Assembly: GCA_945870315.1 (NCBI GenBank) | Contig: CAMBRR010000003.1 | Span: 1 to 64,000, forward strand | DNA length: 64,000 nucleotides | Direction of reading: 5' to 3' | Origin: an uncultured Bacteroidales bacterium | Lineage (GTDB): Bacteria > Bacteroidota > Bacteroidia > Bacteroidales > UBA932 | Shown here: piece after piece, positions 45,857 through 55,571 of the stretch | How positions within the stretch are numbered: position 1 is the first letter of the stretch | Layout of the letters: each line of letters opens with the position of its first letter | Notes under the pieces: generated by a model | Database searches by the model: none | Seen by the model: the letters and a program-made list of their open reading frames with translations, nothing else | Told to the model about the DNA's origin: nothing | Made by a program: the position numbers and the translations under genes

Positions 45857-45925
45857 TGGCCTCTGTCGGGAACGGCGACTAGCCTCTATCGGGAATGGTG
45901 ACTGGCCTCTATCGGGAACGGTGGC
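45857..45925. repeat. Three tandem copies of a 23-bp unit
   Basis: Units 45857-45879, 45880-45902 and 45903-45925 share CCTCTATCGGGAACGGTG with two to four changes each. The third copy contains the FAD oxidoreductase stop codon (45909-45911), so its last residues (ASHRSR) are repeat-encoded; the others lie between the two convergent genes. Confidence 0.85.
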
Positions 45926-47465
45926 TGGCCCGGATGGCGCAGTTGATGCCGTCGAGAGCAGATGATACGATTCCACCGGCATATCCAGCCCCTTCTCCAC
46001 AAGGATAAAGCCCACTGACCTGAACGTGCTCAAGAGTGTCCACGTCACGAGGTATCCTTACAGGAGAGGACGTTCTGGATTCAACACCTAGAAGCAAGGC
46101 TTCGTTGGTATAATATCCTTTAATCATATTGTTACCAACCTGAGGGAAGGCATATTTCAGACGCAGGGAGACAGATTCCGGAAGCAGTTCATAGAGCGGA
46201 GCATTCACGGCACCCGGATGATAGGATGTCGCAGGCAGACCGGTTGAAGGCACCCTACGGCAGAAATCCATCATTCGCTGGGCAGGAGCCTTGATGGAAC
46301 CTGAATAATCATACATCCTCCTTTCGACATCCTGCTGAAAGCGCAGCAGTGCCAGCGGGCCGAATTTTGAATATTCCGGAAAATCCTCCGGCTCCACCGA
46401 CACAACGACACCGGCATTTGCCCAACGCGAATTACGGGCAGAATTGGACATTCCGTTCAATACTGTTTCCATCGGAGCCGTCGCGGAAGGAACAAGGATT
46501 CCGCCCGGACACATACAAAACGAGAAGACTCCCCTGCCTTCTATCTGTGTAACGAAAGAATATTCAGCAGCAGGCATATATGGCTGATACTTACCGTGAT
46601 AGCGAGCCTTGTTGATAAGAGATTGCGGATGCTCCACCCTCACACCAAGGGCAAAACCCTTCGCCTGAATTTCCCAGCCCTTCCTGTGGAATAGTTCATA
46701 AATGTCACGAGCAGAATGGCCACACGCAAGAATGAGGCTGGAGGCGGCAAAGACCTCAAAAGTACCATCGGGATGAGATACAGTTGCAGCAATATTGCCG
46801 TCAGAGCGACGTTCGATATCTGTTACCCTCGACGAAAAATGATACTCTCCCCCGTGTTCCACAATACATTTTCGAATATTCTCCACAATCAGAGGCAATT
46901 TGTCGCTTCCGATATGCGGATGCGCATCCACTAAGATGGAAGCGTCTGCTCCGAAGCGTACCAGTTGGTGAAGAACTTCCCTGATATCCCCTCTTTTGGA
47001 AGACCTCGTAAAAAGTTTGCCGTCAGAAAAGGCTCCGGCTCCACCCTCACCGAAACAATAGTTGGAATCTTCATTGACACGGCCCTCTTTCGACAAGATT
47101 GCCATATCGAATTTCCTTGCGTGGACATCCTTTCCCCTTTCAAGCACTATAGGTTTGCGCCCTTCCATCAAAAGACGCAGAGAGGCAAACATTCCAGCAG
47201 GACCGGCACCTACGACAATCACCGGTTCAGACGATGAAACATCCTTATAATCAGGCAATTCATACGAAGATAGAGGCTCATCGGGACGATAAACCTCCAA
47301 TTTGTAACGATAAAGGACATCCTTGCGCGCATCAATGGATCGACGCACTATCCTGTATTTCGCCTTCTGCTTGGGAGATATTCCCAAAGCCTTGACCGCA
47401 GCGGCCTGTATGACATCCTCTGACAAAGGAAGTCCGAGTGGAGAGGTAATTTCTATTTCTTTCAT
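45909..47465 (-). CDS. FAD-dependent dehydrogenase (COG2509 type)
   Basis: A 518-residue flavoprotein. An N-terminal domain of about 75 residues (RIVRRSIDARKD at about 38-49) precedes the dinucleotide-binding GAGPAG at 86-91; GEGGAGAFSDGKL follows, and the C-terminal FAD-binding block is GLYPCGEGAGYAGG. The family is widespread and its substrate is unknown. It begins 1 nt after tsaD's stop. The last six residues come from a tandem repeat that continues beyond the gene. Confidence 0.87.
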   Translation of the reverse strand: MKEIEITSPLGLPLSEDVIQAAAVKALGISPKQKAKYRIVRRSIDARKDVLYRYKLEVYRPDEPLSSYELPDYKDVSSSEPVIVVGAGPAGMFASLRLLMEGRKPIVLERGKDVHARKFDMAILSKEGRVNEDSNYCFGEGGAGAFSDGKLFTRSSKRGDIREVLHQLVRFGADASILVDAHPHIGSDKLPLIVENIRKCIVEHGGEYHFSSRVTDIERRSDGNIAATVSHPDGTFEVFAASSLILACGHSARDIYELFHRKGWEIQAKGFALGVRVEHPQSLINKARYHGKYQPYMPAAEYSFVTQIEGRGVFSFCMCPGGILVPSATAPMETVLNGMSNSARNSRWANAGVVVSVEPEDFPEYSKFGPLALLRFQQDVERRMYDYSGSIKAPAQRMMDFCRRVPSTGLPATSYHPGAVNAPLYELLPESVSLRLKYAFPQVGNNMIKGYYTNEALLLGVESRTSSPVRIPRDVDTLEHVQVSGLYPCGEGAGYAGGIVSSALDGINCAIRASHRSR

Positions 47466-47466
47466 C

Positions 47467-48489
47467 TTACAATTCTGCCAGACGGCTTACCGGAGCCACC
47501 GACAAAGGTGTCCTTTCGCCGTTGAGATAATGGAACCATCCCGCGATTGCAATCATAGCGGCATTGTCCGTAGTGAATTTGAATTCCGGGAGGAAGGTCG
47601 TCCAGCCACGCCTGAGACCCTCTTCCTGGATTCTGGAACGGAGGCCGCTGTTGGCAGATACGCCTCCACCGATGGTAATCTGTCGTATTCCTGTCTGCTT
47701 TGCAGCCTTGATAAGTTTATCCATCAGTATGTCTATCAATGCTTTCTGGAAACTTGCACAAATATCGGCCTTGTTTTTCTCCATAAAGTCCGGATCAAGG
47801 GCCATCTGGTCCCTGACAAAATAAAGGAGGGAGGTCTTGATGCCGCTGAAACTATAATCCAGTCCGGGAACATGTGGTTTGGCAAACTTGAAACGGAGCG
47901 GATCACCCTGTTTTGCAAGAGAGTCCACAACAGGACCTCCCGGATAACCCAAGCCCATCATTTTCGAGCACTTGTCAAAGGCTTCCCCGACGGCGTCATC
48001 TATTGTCTGACCCAGGATTTCATATTCCAGCGGGCTGTTTACTTTCACAATCTGGCTATTGCCGCCGGAAACCAGCAGACAAAGGTACGGAAACTCCGGA
48101 GCACGGTGCTCCTTGTCAGGCTGCTTGATAAAGTTGGCAAGTATATGTCCCTGAAGATGATTGACTTCCACAAGAGGTTTGCCCAAGGCCAAGGCCAGAC
48201 CCTTGGCGAAGGAAGTACCGACCAGAAGCGAGCCGAGCAAGCCCGGTCCACGGGTAAAGGCAATGGCAGTGATATCTTCTGCCCTGACACCGGAACGGAC
48301 GATGGCCTCGCTCACTACAGGGACTATGTTCAGCTGATGCGCCCTTGATGCAAGTTCCGGTATCACTCCGCCATATGCCTTGTGCACATCCTGAGATGCG
48401 AGGACATTTGACAGCAACACCCCGTCTCTAATGATGGCTGCAGAGGTGTCGTCACACGATGATTCTATTCCAAGTATGATATCCGCCAT
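47467..48489 (-). CDS. tsaD: tRNA N6-adenosine threonylcarbamoyltransferase
   Basis: A 340-residue ASKHA-fold enzyme that transfers the threonylcarbamoyl group to A37 of ANN-decoding tRNAs. The metal-binding histidines are His111 and His115 in NHLQGH, and the start GIESSCDDTSAAI is typical. It works with TsaB, TsaC and TsaE, none of which is adjacent. The promoter and the tamB promoter are divergent and about 13 nt apart. mtaB, which can methylthiolate t6A, lies 6 kb away. Confidence 0.96.
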   Translation of the reverse strand: MADIILGIESSCDDTSAAIIRDGVLLSNVLASQDVHKAYGGVIPELASRAHQLNIVPVVSEAIVRSGVRAEDITAIAFTRGPGLLGSLLVGTSFAKGLALALGKPLVEVNHLQGHILANFIKQPDKEHRAPEFPYLCLLVSGGNSQIVKVNSPLEYEILGQTIDDAVGEAFDKCSKMMGLGYPGGPVVDSLAKQGDPLRFKFAKPHVPGLDYSFSGIKTSLLYFVRDQMALDPDFMEKNKADICASFQKALIDILMDKLIKAAKQTGIRQITIGGGVSANSGLRSRIQEEGLRRGWTTFLPEFKFTTDNAAMIAIAGWFHYLNGERTPLSVAPVSRLAEL

Positions 48490-48509
48490 ATTCTATGAAT
48501 TTAAGCCTG

Positions 48510-48537
48510 CAAAAATAAGCATTTTTTGTTACTTTTG
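48510..48537. promoter_or_regulatory. Divergent -7 elements of tsaD and tamB
   Basis: TATTTTTG on the minus strand (48517-48510) faces tsaD. TACTTTTG on the plus strand (48530-48537) faces tamB, giving it a leader of roughly 40 nt to the expected start region at 48585. Confidence 0.5.
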
Positions 48538-48617
48538 CAGATTGGACTTGAATTTGCACAAGCCGCAATATAACCGTATAGCTTATTAAAAGAATTCTTA
48601 AAATATTATGGCTGACG

Positions 48618-51600
48618 GTGGTCAGTGTAATCGCAATAGTCATTGCGATGGCTCTTCTGCTGCAAGTGCCTCAGGTACAGACCGGTCTGACTGCCATTGC
48701 CATCAAGAAGATTACAGGCAGATTCGATGCCGACATCCGTTTTGAGAAAGTCCACCTGAAGCCCTTCACCACCCTGATACTCAAGAATATAGAAATCATT
48801 GACCGGGCACCGGCAATCGATCCGGTTGACTCTCTTGCAACACAAGTTGACACCTTCTTCATGGCAGACTACATACTCGCGAGATTCAATCCCAGGACTC
48901 TAATTTCCAAAGACAAAGCCATCCACATTGACAAGGTGACCATAAAAGGGGGCAAGATGAATCTGGTTACGGAAAGTTGCCCGATTGAAGAAGATGGAGA
49001 CACCACAACAGTCAACCTAACAAGAATATTCCATATCAAAAAACCTACGGAGCGGACAGTCAACCCTAAAGAATTATTCCACATAAAAAAGGTTGAGATA
49101 CAGGAGTTTTCATTCTCCCTTCTGAACCGGAGCGCAAGAAAGCTGGAATACAGGGGAGGAATAAATTGGGATGACTTGCATATTGATCAAATCAACATCA
49201 AGGCCAGACAGCTACGATTTGAAGGCGGGATTATGTACGGGCAGGCCGATGACATTTCATTCCGGGAAAGTACGGGATTCACCGCAAGGCATATAAGTGG
49301 CAGCAGCGTGAAAGTAGGAGGGGGCCGCACCATTGTTAACGACCTGTTTATGGACGATGGGATGTCTGAAATCAGGATTCCGTTGTTTATGATGGAATAT
49401 ACCTGTCCCGAAGACTTTTCAGACTTTATCCAGAAGGTAAGCCTATATGGAGACATCCGGCCTAGTACATTGGATTTCAGGACTTTGTGGCCATTTGCTC
49501 CGGAACTTTACGGGAACAATCTGAAACTGTCGCTCTCCGGGAAGGTGTCGGGACCTGTGGAAGCGATGAAGTTTGAGAACATCAGCGCCAGTTCCCGGGA
49601 CGGAGGATTTTCAATCCTTGCAAACGGTTCAATGACAGGACTCCCTGACATATATTCAACCGTCTTTGACATCAGGCTCCGGAATGCCAACATTACCTCG
49701 TACGGATTGGAAAAGTTCCTGTCCCACTGGACTCCATCCGGTCAGAGCACAGAGTTGGGCAAATTCGGCAAAGGTTTGATTTTCAACATTGTAGCCAATG
49801 GTAAAGGAACCCTCGATGCCCTACAGGTGAAAGCAGATGCGAGGTCTATGGCCGGCAATGCAAAATGTGACGTACTTCTGGAAAACCTGCTCCAAAAAGA
49901 CAAGTCGATAAAAATTTCCGGAAACATCCGCACAAAAGACCTGGATGCAGGAAGGATTATAGGCAAGGAAATCGTTGGTCCCGTCACTTTGGAGGCGGGC
50001 CTCAAAGCCAATCTGGGCAACCGGGGCCAAAATGAAGCCGCCATCCAGATTGATTCCATGATTGTGGACAGGCTACATCTGAATGGATATGATTATCACG
50101 GAATTGCAGGAGCCGGAGAACTGAGCGAATCAGCATTTAACGGCAAAATCATTTGCAACGACCCTGCGCTGAATTTTCTGTTCCAAGGTACTTTCGCCCT
50201 GTCATCCAAGACCAACAACTCCCTCTATAAGTTCTATGCGAACATAGGCCACGCAGACCTGAACGCAATGAACATTGACAAGAGAGGCAAGTCGGAAGTA
50301 CAGGTACAGACCAGTGTCAATTTCACCAGGACGTCAGAAGGAAACATCTTCGGAAAGATTGAGGCAAAGAACCTGATTCTGGAAAACACAGCCGGCAAAC
50401 ACAACATTGGAAATATCAGCCTCACCTCTCTCAGCGCCGATGACGTGTATAGGATGAAACTCAGCTCCAGGTTTGCGGACGGCAGTTTCTCAGGCTCTGC
50501 CCCTGTCACCGACTTCATCACCGACCTGAAGAACATAACCCTCAAGAGGGAACTTCCGGCCCTGTTTGCTGAACCGGAATTTTCCTGGAAAGGAAACAAC
50601 TACAGCCTCAGTCTGAAACTGCACAACACGATGGACCTGCTTTCGTTCGTCTGTCCGGGAGTCTATATTTCAGACAACACTTCCCTTTCCGCCAAAATAG
50701 ACAACAAGGGAGGCTTCAGCCTAGGCTTCAAATCCCCTAGAGTCGCCTATAAAGAGCAGTATTTCAAGACCTTGGAAGCCAAGATGGACAATCAGGAGAG
50801 TCATCTTTCAGGAGAAGTGAACTGCGAAGAAATCAAGATTTCCACTTTGAAACTGATTGAAAACAGGCTTCAGATATTTGCGGATGACAATCATATTGGA
50901 ACAGGACTCACTTATGACAACGAAAGTGAGATTCTAGGAAGCGGTGAACTTATTGTCCACGGAGACCTCCAGAGGAGCGACAAAGGAGTCAAAATGGATG
51001 TCAACCTGCTACCGTCCACCCTCAACCTCAATTCGAGGGAGTGGAACATACTTCCATCCGAAATTTCCATTCTCGGCAAGGAAATCGATGTCAAAAAACT
51101 GGAAATGGAAAGCGGGGAGCAGCATATTCGGGCATATGGAAGAACATCCGTTTCACAGCGGGACACTCTTTCACTCGACCTTGACAGATTTGACATTTCG
51201 ATTATCAATCCTCTGCTCGGACAGGACCTCGGAGTAAGGGGCTCCGCTACCGGTTTCGTACAGCTGACCTCCCCTCTTGAAGACAAGGGATTGCTGGTGG
51301 ATCTGATCTGTGATTCGACCTATGTTTCAGATATCCCTCTAGGAGAACTTACGGCATACAGCAGGTGGAATGACGAATTCAACCGATTCGACATAAGCAT
51401 CAGCAATGAACACAAAGGGGAAAGGAATATAAGTTTGGATGGAAGGCTATATCCGAAAATAAGCAGGATAGAAGCCTCTGCCGACCTCAACGGATTCAGA
51501 GTCGGGTGCGTCAAGCCTTTGATAGAGGAGATTTTCAGTGAAATGGACGGGGCAGTCAGCGGAAAAGTATTCCTGGAGGGACCGTACAACGACCTTTCCA

Positions 51601-53138
51601 TCAGAAGTGAGGATGTTTTCCTTGACAATACGATGCTTAGGATTGCATATACCAATGTTCCATATTTTGCAAACGGAGCTGTCAGCATCGACGATACAGG
51701 AGTTCATTTTGATGATGTTTCAGTCAAGGACTCATATATCGGAACCGGTAAGGTTGAAGGCAGCATTCTTTGGAATCATTTCAAGGATATCCGTTTCGAC
51801 ACACACATAAGCGCGGACCAGATGCAGTGCATTGACCTGAACGAGAGTCAGTCAGACGTATTCTACGGAAATCTCTCGGCTACAGGACGGGTATCCATTA
51901 CTGGCCCTGTCAACTCCATCAAACTCACCGCAGATGCAGCCACGGCACGGACAGGAGAGCTACACATTCCGATAAGCAACACGGCTACCTCTACGGGAAC
52001 AACGGACCTGCTGAAATTCAAAGAACTGAAACCGGAAATAGTCATAGATCCGTATGAACAGATGATGGCCAAACTTACGGACAAACAAAAATCCCAAAGC
52101 AACTTTGACGTAAGTCTCCACGTCACGGCTACCCCGAATGTGGAAGCCTTCGTGGAAATCGACAAGGCCAGCGGCAACGTACTTTCAGGGCGGGGCAACG
52201 GTACCATCGACCTGGACGTAGGGGCAGACCTGTTCAACATCAAGGGCGATTATACCATCACTTCCGGGAAATACAAATTCGTGGCTATGGGCCTGGTAAG
52301 CAGGGACTTCCAGATTCAGAACGGCAGTACGGTGAATTTCAATGGAGACCTTATGGACAGTAATCTGTCCATTGATGCGATTTACAGGACTAAGGCATCC
52401 CTGTCCACTCTCATTGCGGACACGTCCTCTGTTGCCAATCGAAGGACGGTGGACTGTGGAATCAGCATTACTGACAAGTTGACCAACCCGCGGCTCGCCT
52501 TCTCCATCAACATTCCGGACCTGGACCCTATGTACAAATCAAGGGTGGAAAGCGCGCTCAGCACAGATGACAAGATTCAGAAGCAGTTCCTTTCCCTGTT
52601 GATTTCCAACAACTTCCTTCCGGACGAGCAGTCGGGCATCGTCAACAACACATCCGTACTGTACTCGAATGTCTCAGAATTGATGCTCAACCAGGTCAAC
52701 AACATACTCCAAAAGCTCAACATCCCTCTCGACCTTGGACTGAACTATCAACCTAACGAGAAAGGCAACGATATTTTCGACGTGGCTGTGTCCACCCAGT
52801 TGTTCAACAACAGGGTAATCCTCAACGGCAACATCGGCAACAGGCAATATTCCACCAGCAGCGGCTCCAACGTTGCCGGTGACATAGAGATAGAAATCAA
52901 ACTAGATCGCCAGGGAGCCTTCCGTCTGAATCTGTTTTCCCACTCAGCCGACCAGTACACCAACTATCTGGACAATTCCCAGAGAAACGGCGTAGGTGTG
53001 ACCTATCAGACTGAGTTCCATACCTTTGGACAATTCTTCAGGAATATGTTCTCAAAGAAGGACAAGAGGCGGCAGGCAAAGATACTCCAGGAACAGGAGA
53101 TTCTGGAGAGTGACCGAAAAGAAATAAGGATAGAATGA
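48618..53138 (+). CDS. tamB: TamB/AsmA-family translocation and assembly protein
   Basis: A roughly 1506-residue single-pass protein: one N-terminal membrane helix, then a long repetitive beta-rich periplasmic region, and a C-terminal DUF490/TamB domain (about 1180-1470) with LGLNYQPNEKGNDIFDVAVS. It spans the periplasm and takes part in outer-membrane lipid or protein transport. The start is uncertain: GTG 48618 removes the positive segment that normally precedes the helix. The frame extends upstream to 48582, where an ATT at 48585 gives a typical KRILKILWL start. The stop overlaps the next gene. Confidence 0.88.
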   Translation: MVSVIAIVIAMALLLQVPQVQTGLTAIAIKKITGRFDADIRFEKVHLKPFTTLILKNIEIIDRAPAIDPVDSLATQVDTFFMADYILARFNPRTLISKDKAIHIDKVTIKGGKMNLVTESCPIEEDGDTTTVNLTRIFHIKKPTERTVNPKELFHIKKVEIQEFSFSLLNRSARKLEYRGGINWDDLHIDQINIKARQLRFEGGIMYGQADDISFRESTGFTARHISGSSVKVGGGRTIVNDLFMDDGMSEIRIPLFMMEYTCPEDFSDFIQKVSLYGDIRPSTLDFRTLWPFAPELYGNNLKLSLSGKVSGPVEAMKFENISASSRDGGFSILANGSMTGLPDIYSTVFDIRLRNANITSYGLEKFLSHWTPSGQSTELGKFGKGLIFNIVANGKGTLDALQVKADARSMAGNAKCDVLLENLLQKDKSIKISGNIRTKDLDAGRIIGKEIVGPVTLEAGLKANLGNRGQNEAAIQIDSMIVDRLHLNGYDYHGIAGAGELSESAFNGKIICNDPALNFLFQGTFALSSKTNNSLYKFYANIGHADLNAMNIDKRGKSEVQVQTSVNFTRTSEGNIFGKIEAKNLILENTAGKHNIGNISLTSLSADDVYRMKLSSRFADGSFSGSAPVTDFITDLKNITLKRELPALFAEPEFSWKGNNYSLSLKLHNTMDLLSFVCPGVYISDNTSLSAKIDNKGGFSLGFKSPRVAYKEQYFKTLEAKMDNQESHLSGEVNCEEIKISTLKLIENRLQIFADDNHIGTGLTYDNESEILGSGELIVHGDLQRSDKGVKMDVNLLPSTLNLNSREWNILPSEISILGKEIDVKKLEMESGEQHIRAYGRTSVSQRDTLSLDLDRFDISIINPLLGQDLGVRGSATGFVQLTSPLEDKGLLVDLICDSTYVSDIPLGELTAYSRWNDEFNRFDISISNEHKGERNISLDGRLYPKISRIEASADLNGFRVGCVKPLIEEIFSEMDGAVSGKVFLEGPYNDLSIRSEDVFLDNTMLRIAYTNVPYFANGAVSIDDTGVHFDDVSVKDSYIGTGKVEGSILWNHFKDIRFDTHISADQMQCIDLNESQSDVFYGNLSATGRVSITGPVNSIKLTADAATARTGELHIPISNTATSTGTTDLLKFKELKPEIVIDPYEQMMAKLTDKQKSQSNFDVSLHVTATPNVEAFVEIDKASGNVLSGRGNGTIDLDVGADLFNIKGDYTITSGKYKFVAMGLVSRDFQIQNGSTVNFNGDLMDSNLSIDAIYRTKASLSTLIADTSSVANRRTVDCGISITDKLTNPRLAFSINIPDLDPMYKSRVESALSTDDKIQKQFLSLLISNNFLPDEQSGIVNNTSVLYSNVSELMLNQVNNILQKLNIPLDLGLNYQPNEKGNDIFDVAVSTQLFNNRVILNGNIGNRQYSTSSGSNVAGDIEIEIKLDRQGAFRLNLFSHSADQYTNYLDNSQRNGVGVTYQTEFHTFGQFFRNMFSKKDKRRQAKILQEQEILESDRKEIRIE

Positions 53139-53848
53139 TGACAAACAAAGGAAAACTTTATCTTATCCCCTCTCCTCTTGGAGACAACCAGCCATCGGAG
53201 GTTCTACCGGAGATGGTTTTTGAGACCATAGGCAGGATTCGCACCTATGTCGTGGAGGAAGTCCGCACGGCGAGAAGATTCCTTTCCAGGGCAGGTCTCA
53301 AGGGGAAGATAGACACACTGGAGTTCCATGAATTGAATGAGCACACATCGTCGGAGCAAATCGAGGGTTATCTCGGGCTCTTCGAACGAGGTGAGGACAT
53401 CGGGCTGATTTCGGAAGCCGGACTCCCAGCTGTGGCGGACCCGGGGGCGCAGCTGGTGGCTCTGTGTCACAAAAGAGGCATCGAAGTGGTTCCTCTTGTA
53501 GGTCCTTCGTCTTTGATGCTGGCCTTGATGGCATCCGGTCTCAACGGCCAGTCCTTCGCATTCTGCGGTTATATTCCGGCAAAGAGTGACGAGAGAAAAA
53601 GCCGTCTGAAAGTGCTTGAGAAAGTATCATCTCAGTTGAATCAGACACAGATAATAATAGAAACACCTTACCGCAACGATTCTCTTCTGGCGGATATCCT
53701 CTCCGTATGCAATCCTTCCACAAGGCTTTGCATTGCAGCTGATATAACCCTTCCGACCGCATACATCCGTACAGCCAGCATCGGCGACTGGAAGAAAAAC
53801 GTGCCGACAATCGGGAAAAGACCTTGTGTATTCCTGTTACTGATGTAA
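53135..53848 (+). CDS. Short RsmI-like SAM methyltransferase
   Basis: A 237-residue tetrapyrrole-methylase-fold protein related to RsmI, the 16S rRNA C1402 2'-O-methyltransferase. It has LYLIPSPLGD near 8-17, ISEAGLPAVADPG (the SAM-binding GxPxxxDPG block) near 91-103 and VVPLVGPSS following. It lacks the C-terminal domain of E. coli RsmI (286 residues) and the typical ATPIGNLED start is altered. Many Bacteroidota carry this form beside full RsmI, so its target is uncertain. ATG overlaps the tamB stop. Confidence 0.82.
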   Translation: MMTNKGKLYLIPSPLGDNQPSEVLPEMVFETIGRIRTYVVEEVRTARRFLSRAGLKGKIDTLEFHELNEHTSSEQIEGYLGLFERGEDIGLISEAGLPAVADPGAQLVALCHKRGIEVVPLVGPSSLMLALMASGLNGQSFAFCGYIPAKSDERKSRLKVLEKVSSQLNQTQIIIETPYRNDSLLADILSVCNPSTRLCIAADITLPTAYIRTASIGDWKKNVPTIGKRPCVFLLLM

Positions 53849-53913
53849 TATACTGATGTTCCAGCCCTTGCAGGGCTAAATAAGACCAAAATAGACAAAA
53901 TAAGACAAAGAAT

Positions 53914-54321
53914 ATGAGCGAATTTTACAATAGATTGAAAGAAAAATTCTCAGATTTTGCCGGGATTGATTTTGCTACGATGGAACTTGAGGGTATGGAG
54001 TTCCACGCCTTCCACGGCTGTCTGGAAAGCGAGCGTACCGACGGCAACCTGTTCGTGGTGGATTTCAGGGGAGACCTTGACATCAACAAGGCTTCCGCGA
54101 GCGATGACCTTGAACAAACCGTCGATTATGGGAAACTATATGATGTAATCGCAGAGGAAATGGCAATTCCTTCCAAGTTGCTTGAAACTGTCGCAGCCAG
54201 AATTGCTGACAGGATACGGCGCGACTTTCCTGAATTTGCAGAATTCAAGGTCAGGGTGTCCAAGAAAAACCCGCCTGTGGGTGGGAAAGTGCAATGGTCA
54301 AGAATCACCGTGGAAAGATGA
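53914..54321 (+). CDS. folB: Dihydroneopterin aldolase
   Basis: A 135-residue folate-pathway enzyme making 6-hydroxymethyl-dihydropterin. Motifs: FHGCLESERTDGN (the HGxxxxER block, about 37-45), DYGKLYD near 70, LLETVAARIADRI near 88, and VRVSKKNPPVGG near the end with the catalytic Lys. It has a slightly long N-terminus of about 20 residues. mtaB overlaps its stop. The 65-nt stretch before it has a short A/G repeat (AGACAAA-like) and no clear promoter. Confidence 0.92.
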   Translation: MSEFYNRLKEKFSDFAGIDFATMELEGMEFHAFHGCLESERTDGNLFVVDFRGDLDINKASASDDLEQTVDYGKLYDVIAEEMAIPSKLLETVAARIADRIRRDFPEFAEFKVRVSKKNPPVGGKVQWSRITVER

Positions 54322-55571
54322 GAATAGCATTCGTCACCCTCGGCTGCAAACTGAATTACGCCGAGACATCTTCGTATGAAAGAGCTTTTGTCAATGCCGG
54401 AGCGGAGGTCGTTCCCTGGACGGCAGGGGCGGATATCTTCGTGGTAAACACCTGTTCGGTCACAGAGCATTCCGACAAGAAAAGCAGGAACATAATAAGG
54501 AAACTGCATCGTCAGAACCCTATGGCTCAGATTATCGTGACAGGATGCTATGCCCAGCTCAAGAGAGAGGAAATTGAGGGAATTGAGGGGGTTACAAAGG
54601 TTTTTGGCGCGAATGAGAAGGCATTTTTGGTAAGACAGGTGCTCGATGGCTTCAACGGTACGATATCCGAAGATGCAGATTGCGGACACGCCAACTTCTT
54701 CCCCGCTTATTCGAGCGGTGAAAGGACGCGTTCGTTTCTGAAGGTTCAGGACGGCTGTGACTACAAATGCGCCTACTGCACAGTGCCTTATGCAAGAGGA
54801 GAGAGCAGGAATATTCCCATTTCACAAGTTGTGGCTCAGGCGAGGGAAATTGCTTCCAAGGGTATCAAGGAAATTGTCATAACTGGCGTAAACACAGGCG
54901 ATTTCGGCAAAAGTACCGGAGAAAGTTTCTTCGACCTGCTCAAACAGTTGAATCAGGTGGAAGGGATTGAAAGATACAGGATTTCATCCATAGAGCCTAA
55001 TCTTCTCACGGAAGAAATCATTGACTGGATAGCCTCCGGGACAAAGTTTCTGCCTCACTTCCACATACCCCTTCAGAGTGGCTCCGATACCATTCTCAAG
55101 GAGATGGGAAGACGCTATGACACAGAGACTTTTGCAAGAAAAATCGACTATGTCAGGCAGAAAATGGAAAGGCCAGGCTCCCCAAAGGTGTTCCTTGGGA
55201 TTGATGTCATCGTTGGATTCCCCGGAGAAAGCGAGGAACTTTTCCGCCAGACTTATGACTTCCTTAAAGACAGGATTCGTCCGGCGTTCATCCACATTTT
55301 TCCATATTCCCGAAGGAAAGGGACTCCTGCTGCGGAGCGCAAGGACCAGGTCATGGACTCATTGAAGACCGAAAGGGTGGCAGCCCTGGAGGGACTATGC
55401 GACAAACTTCACACGGAATTCCTTGCCGCAAATCGCGGAATCAGGGACAATGTCCTGATAGAATGCCGGCACAAGGATGGTACAATGTCCGGATATACAG
55501 GCAATTATATACGTAAGGTCCTGCCTTGGGAAGAGGGATCGATAGGAAAGATAATAGAGGTCGAAATATGA
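54318..55571 (+). CDS. mtaB: tRNA t6A37 methylthiotransferase
   Basis: A 417-residue radical-SAM enzyme that converts t6A37 to ms2t6A37. The N-terminal UPF0004 domain has Cys10 (LGCKLNYAE), NTCSVTEHSD and GCYAQL cysteines for one cluster. The radical-SAM cluster is Cys147-x3-Cys151-x2-Cys154 (CDYKCAYC). A TRAM domain ends the protein (about 355-417). The start at 54318 overlaps the folB stop. The KLNYAE motif points to MtaB rather than MiaB or RimO. Confidence 0.93.
   Translation: MRIAFVTLGCKLNYAETSSYERAFVNAGAEVVPWTAGADIFVVNTCSVTEHSDKKSRNIIRKLHRQNPMAQIIVTGCYAQLKREEIEGIEGVTKVFGANEKAFLVRQVLDGFNGTISEDADCGHANFFPAYSSGERTRSFLKVQDGCDYKCAYCTVPYARGESRNIPISQVVAQAREIASKGIKEIVITGVNTGDFGKSTGESFFDLLKQLNQVEGIERYRISSIEPNLLTEEIIDWIASGTKFLPHFHIPLQSGSDTILKEMGRRYDTETFARKIDYVRQKMERPGSPKVFLGIDVIVGFPGESEELFRQTYDFLKDRIRPAFIHIFPYSRRKGTPAAERKDQVMDSLKTERVAALEGLCDKLHTEFLAANRGIRDNVLIECRHKDGTMSGYTGNYIRKVLPWEEGSIGKIIEVEI

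Noticed and set aside
47323..48348. A 341-codon plus-strand frame opposite tsaD and the 5' end of the FAD oxidoreductase
   Set aside because: It spans two real genes on the other strand and shows no recognisable domain.
53849..53913. Short AAGACAAA-like repeats before folB
   Set aside because: They are A-rich, imperfect and small; I see no consensus promoter or operator in them.
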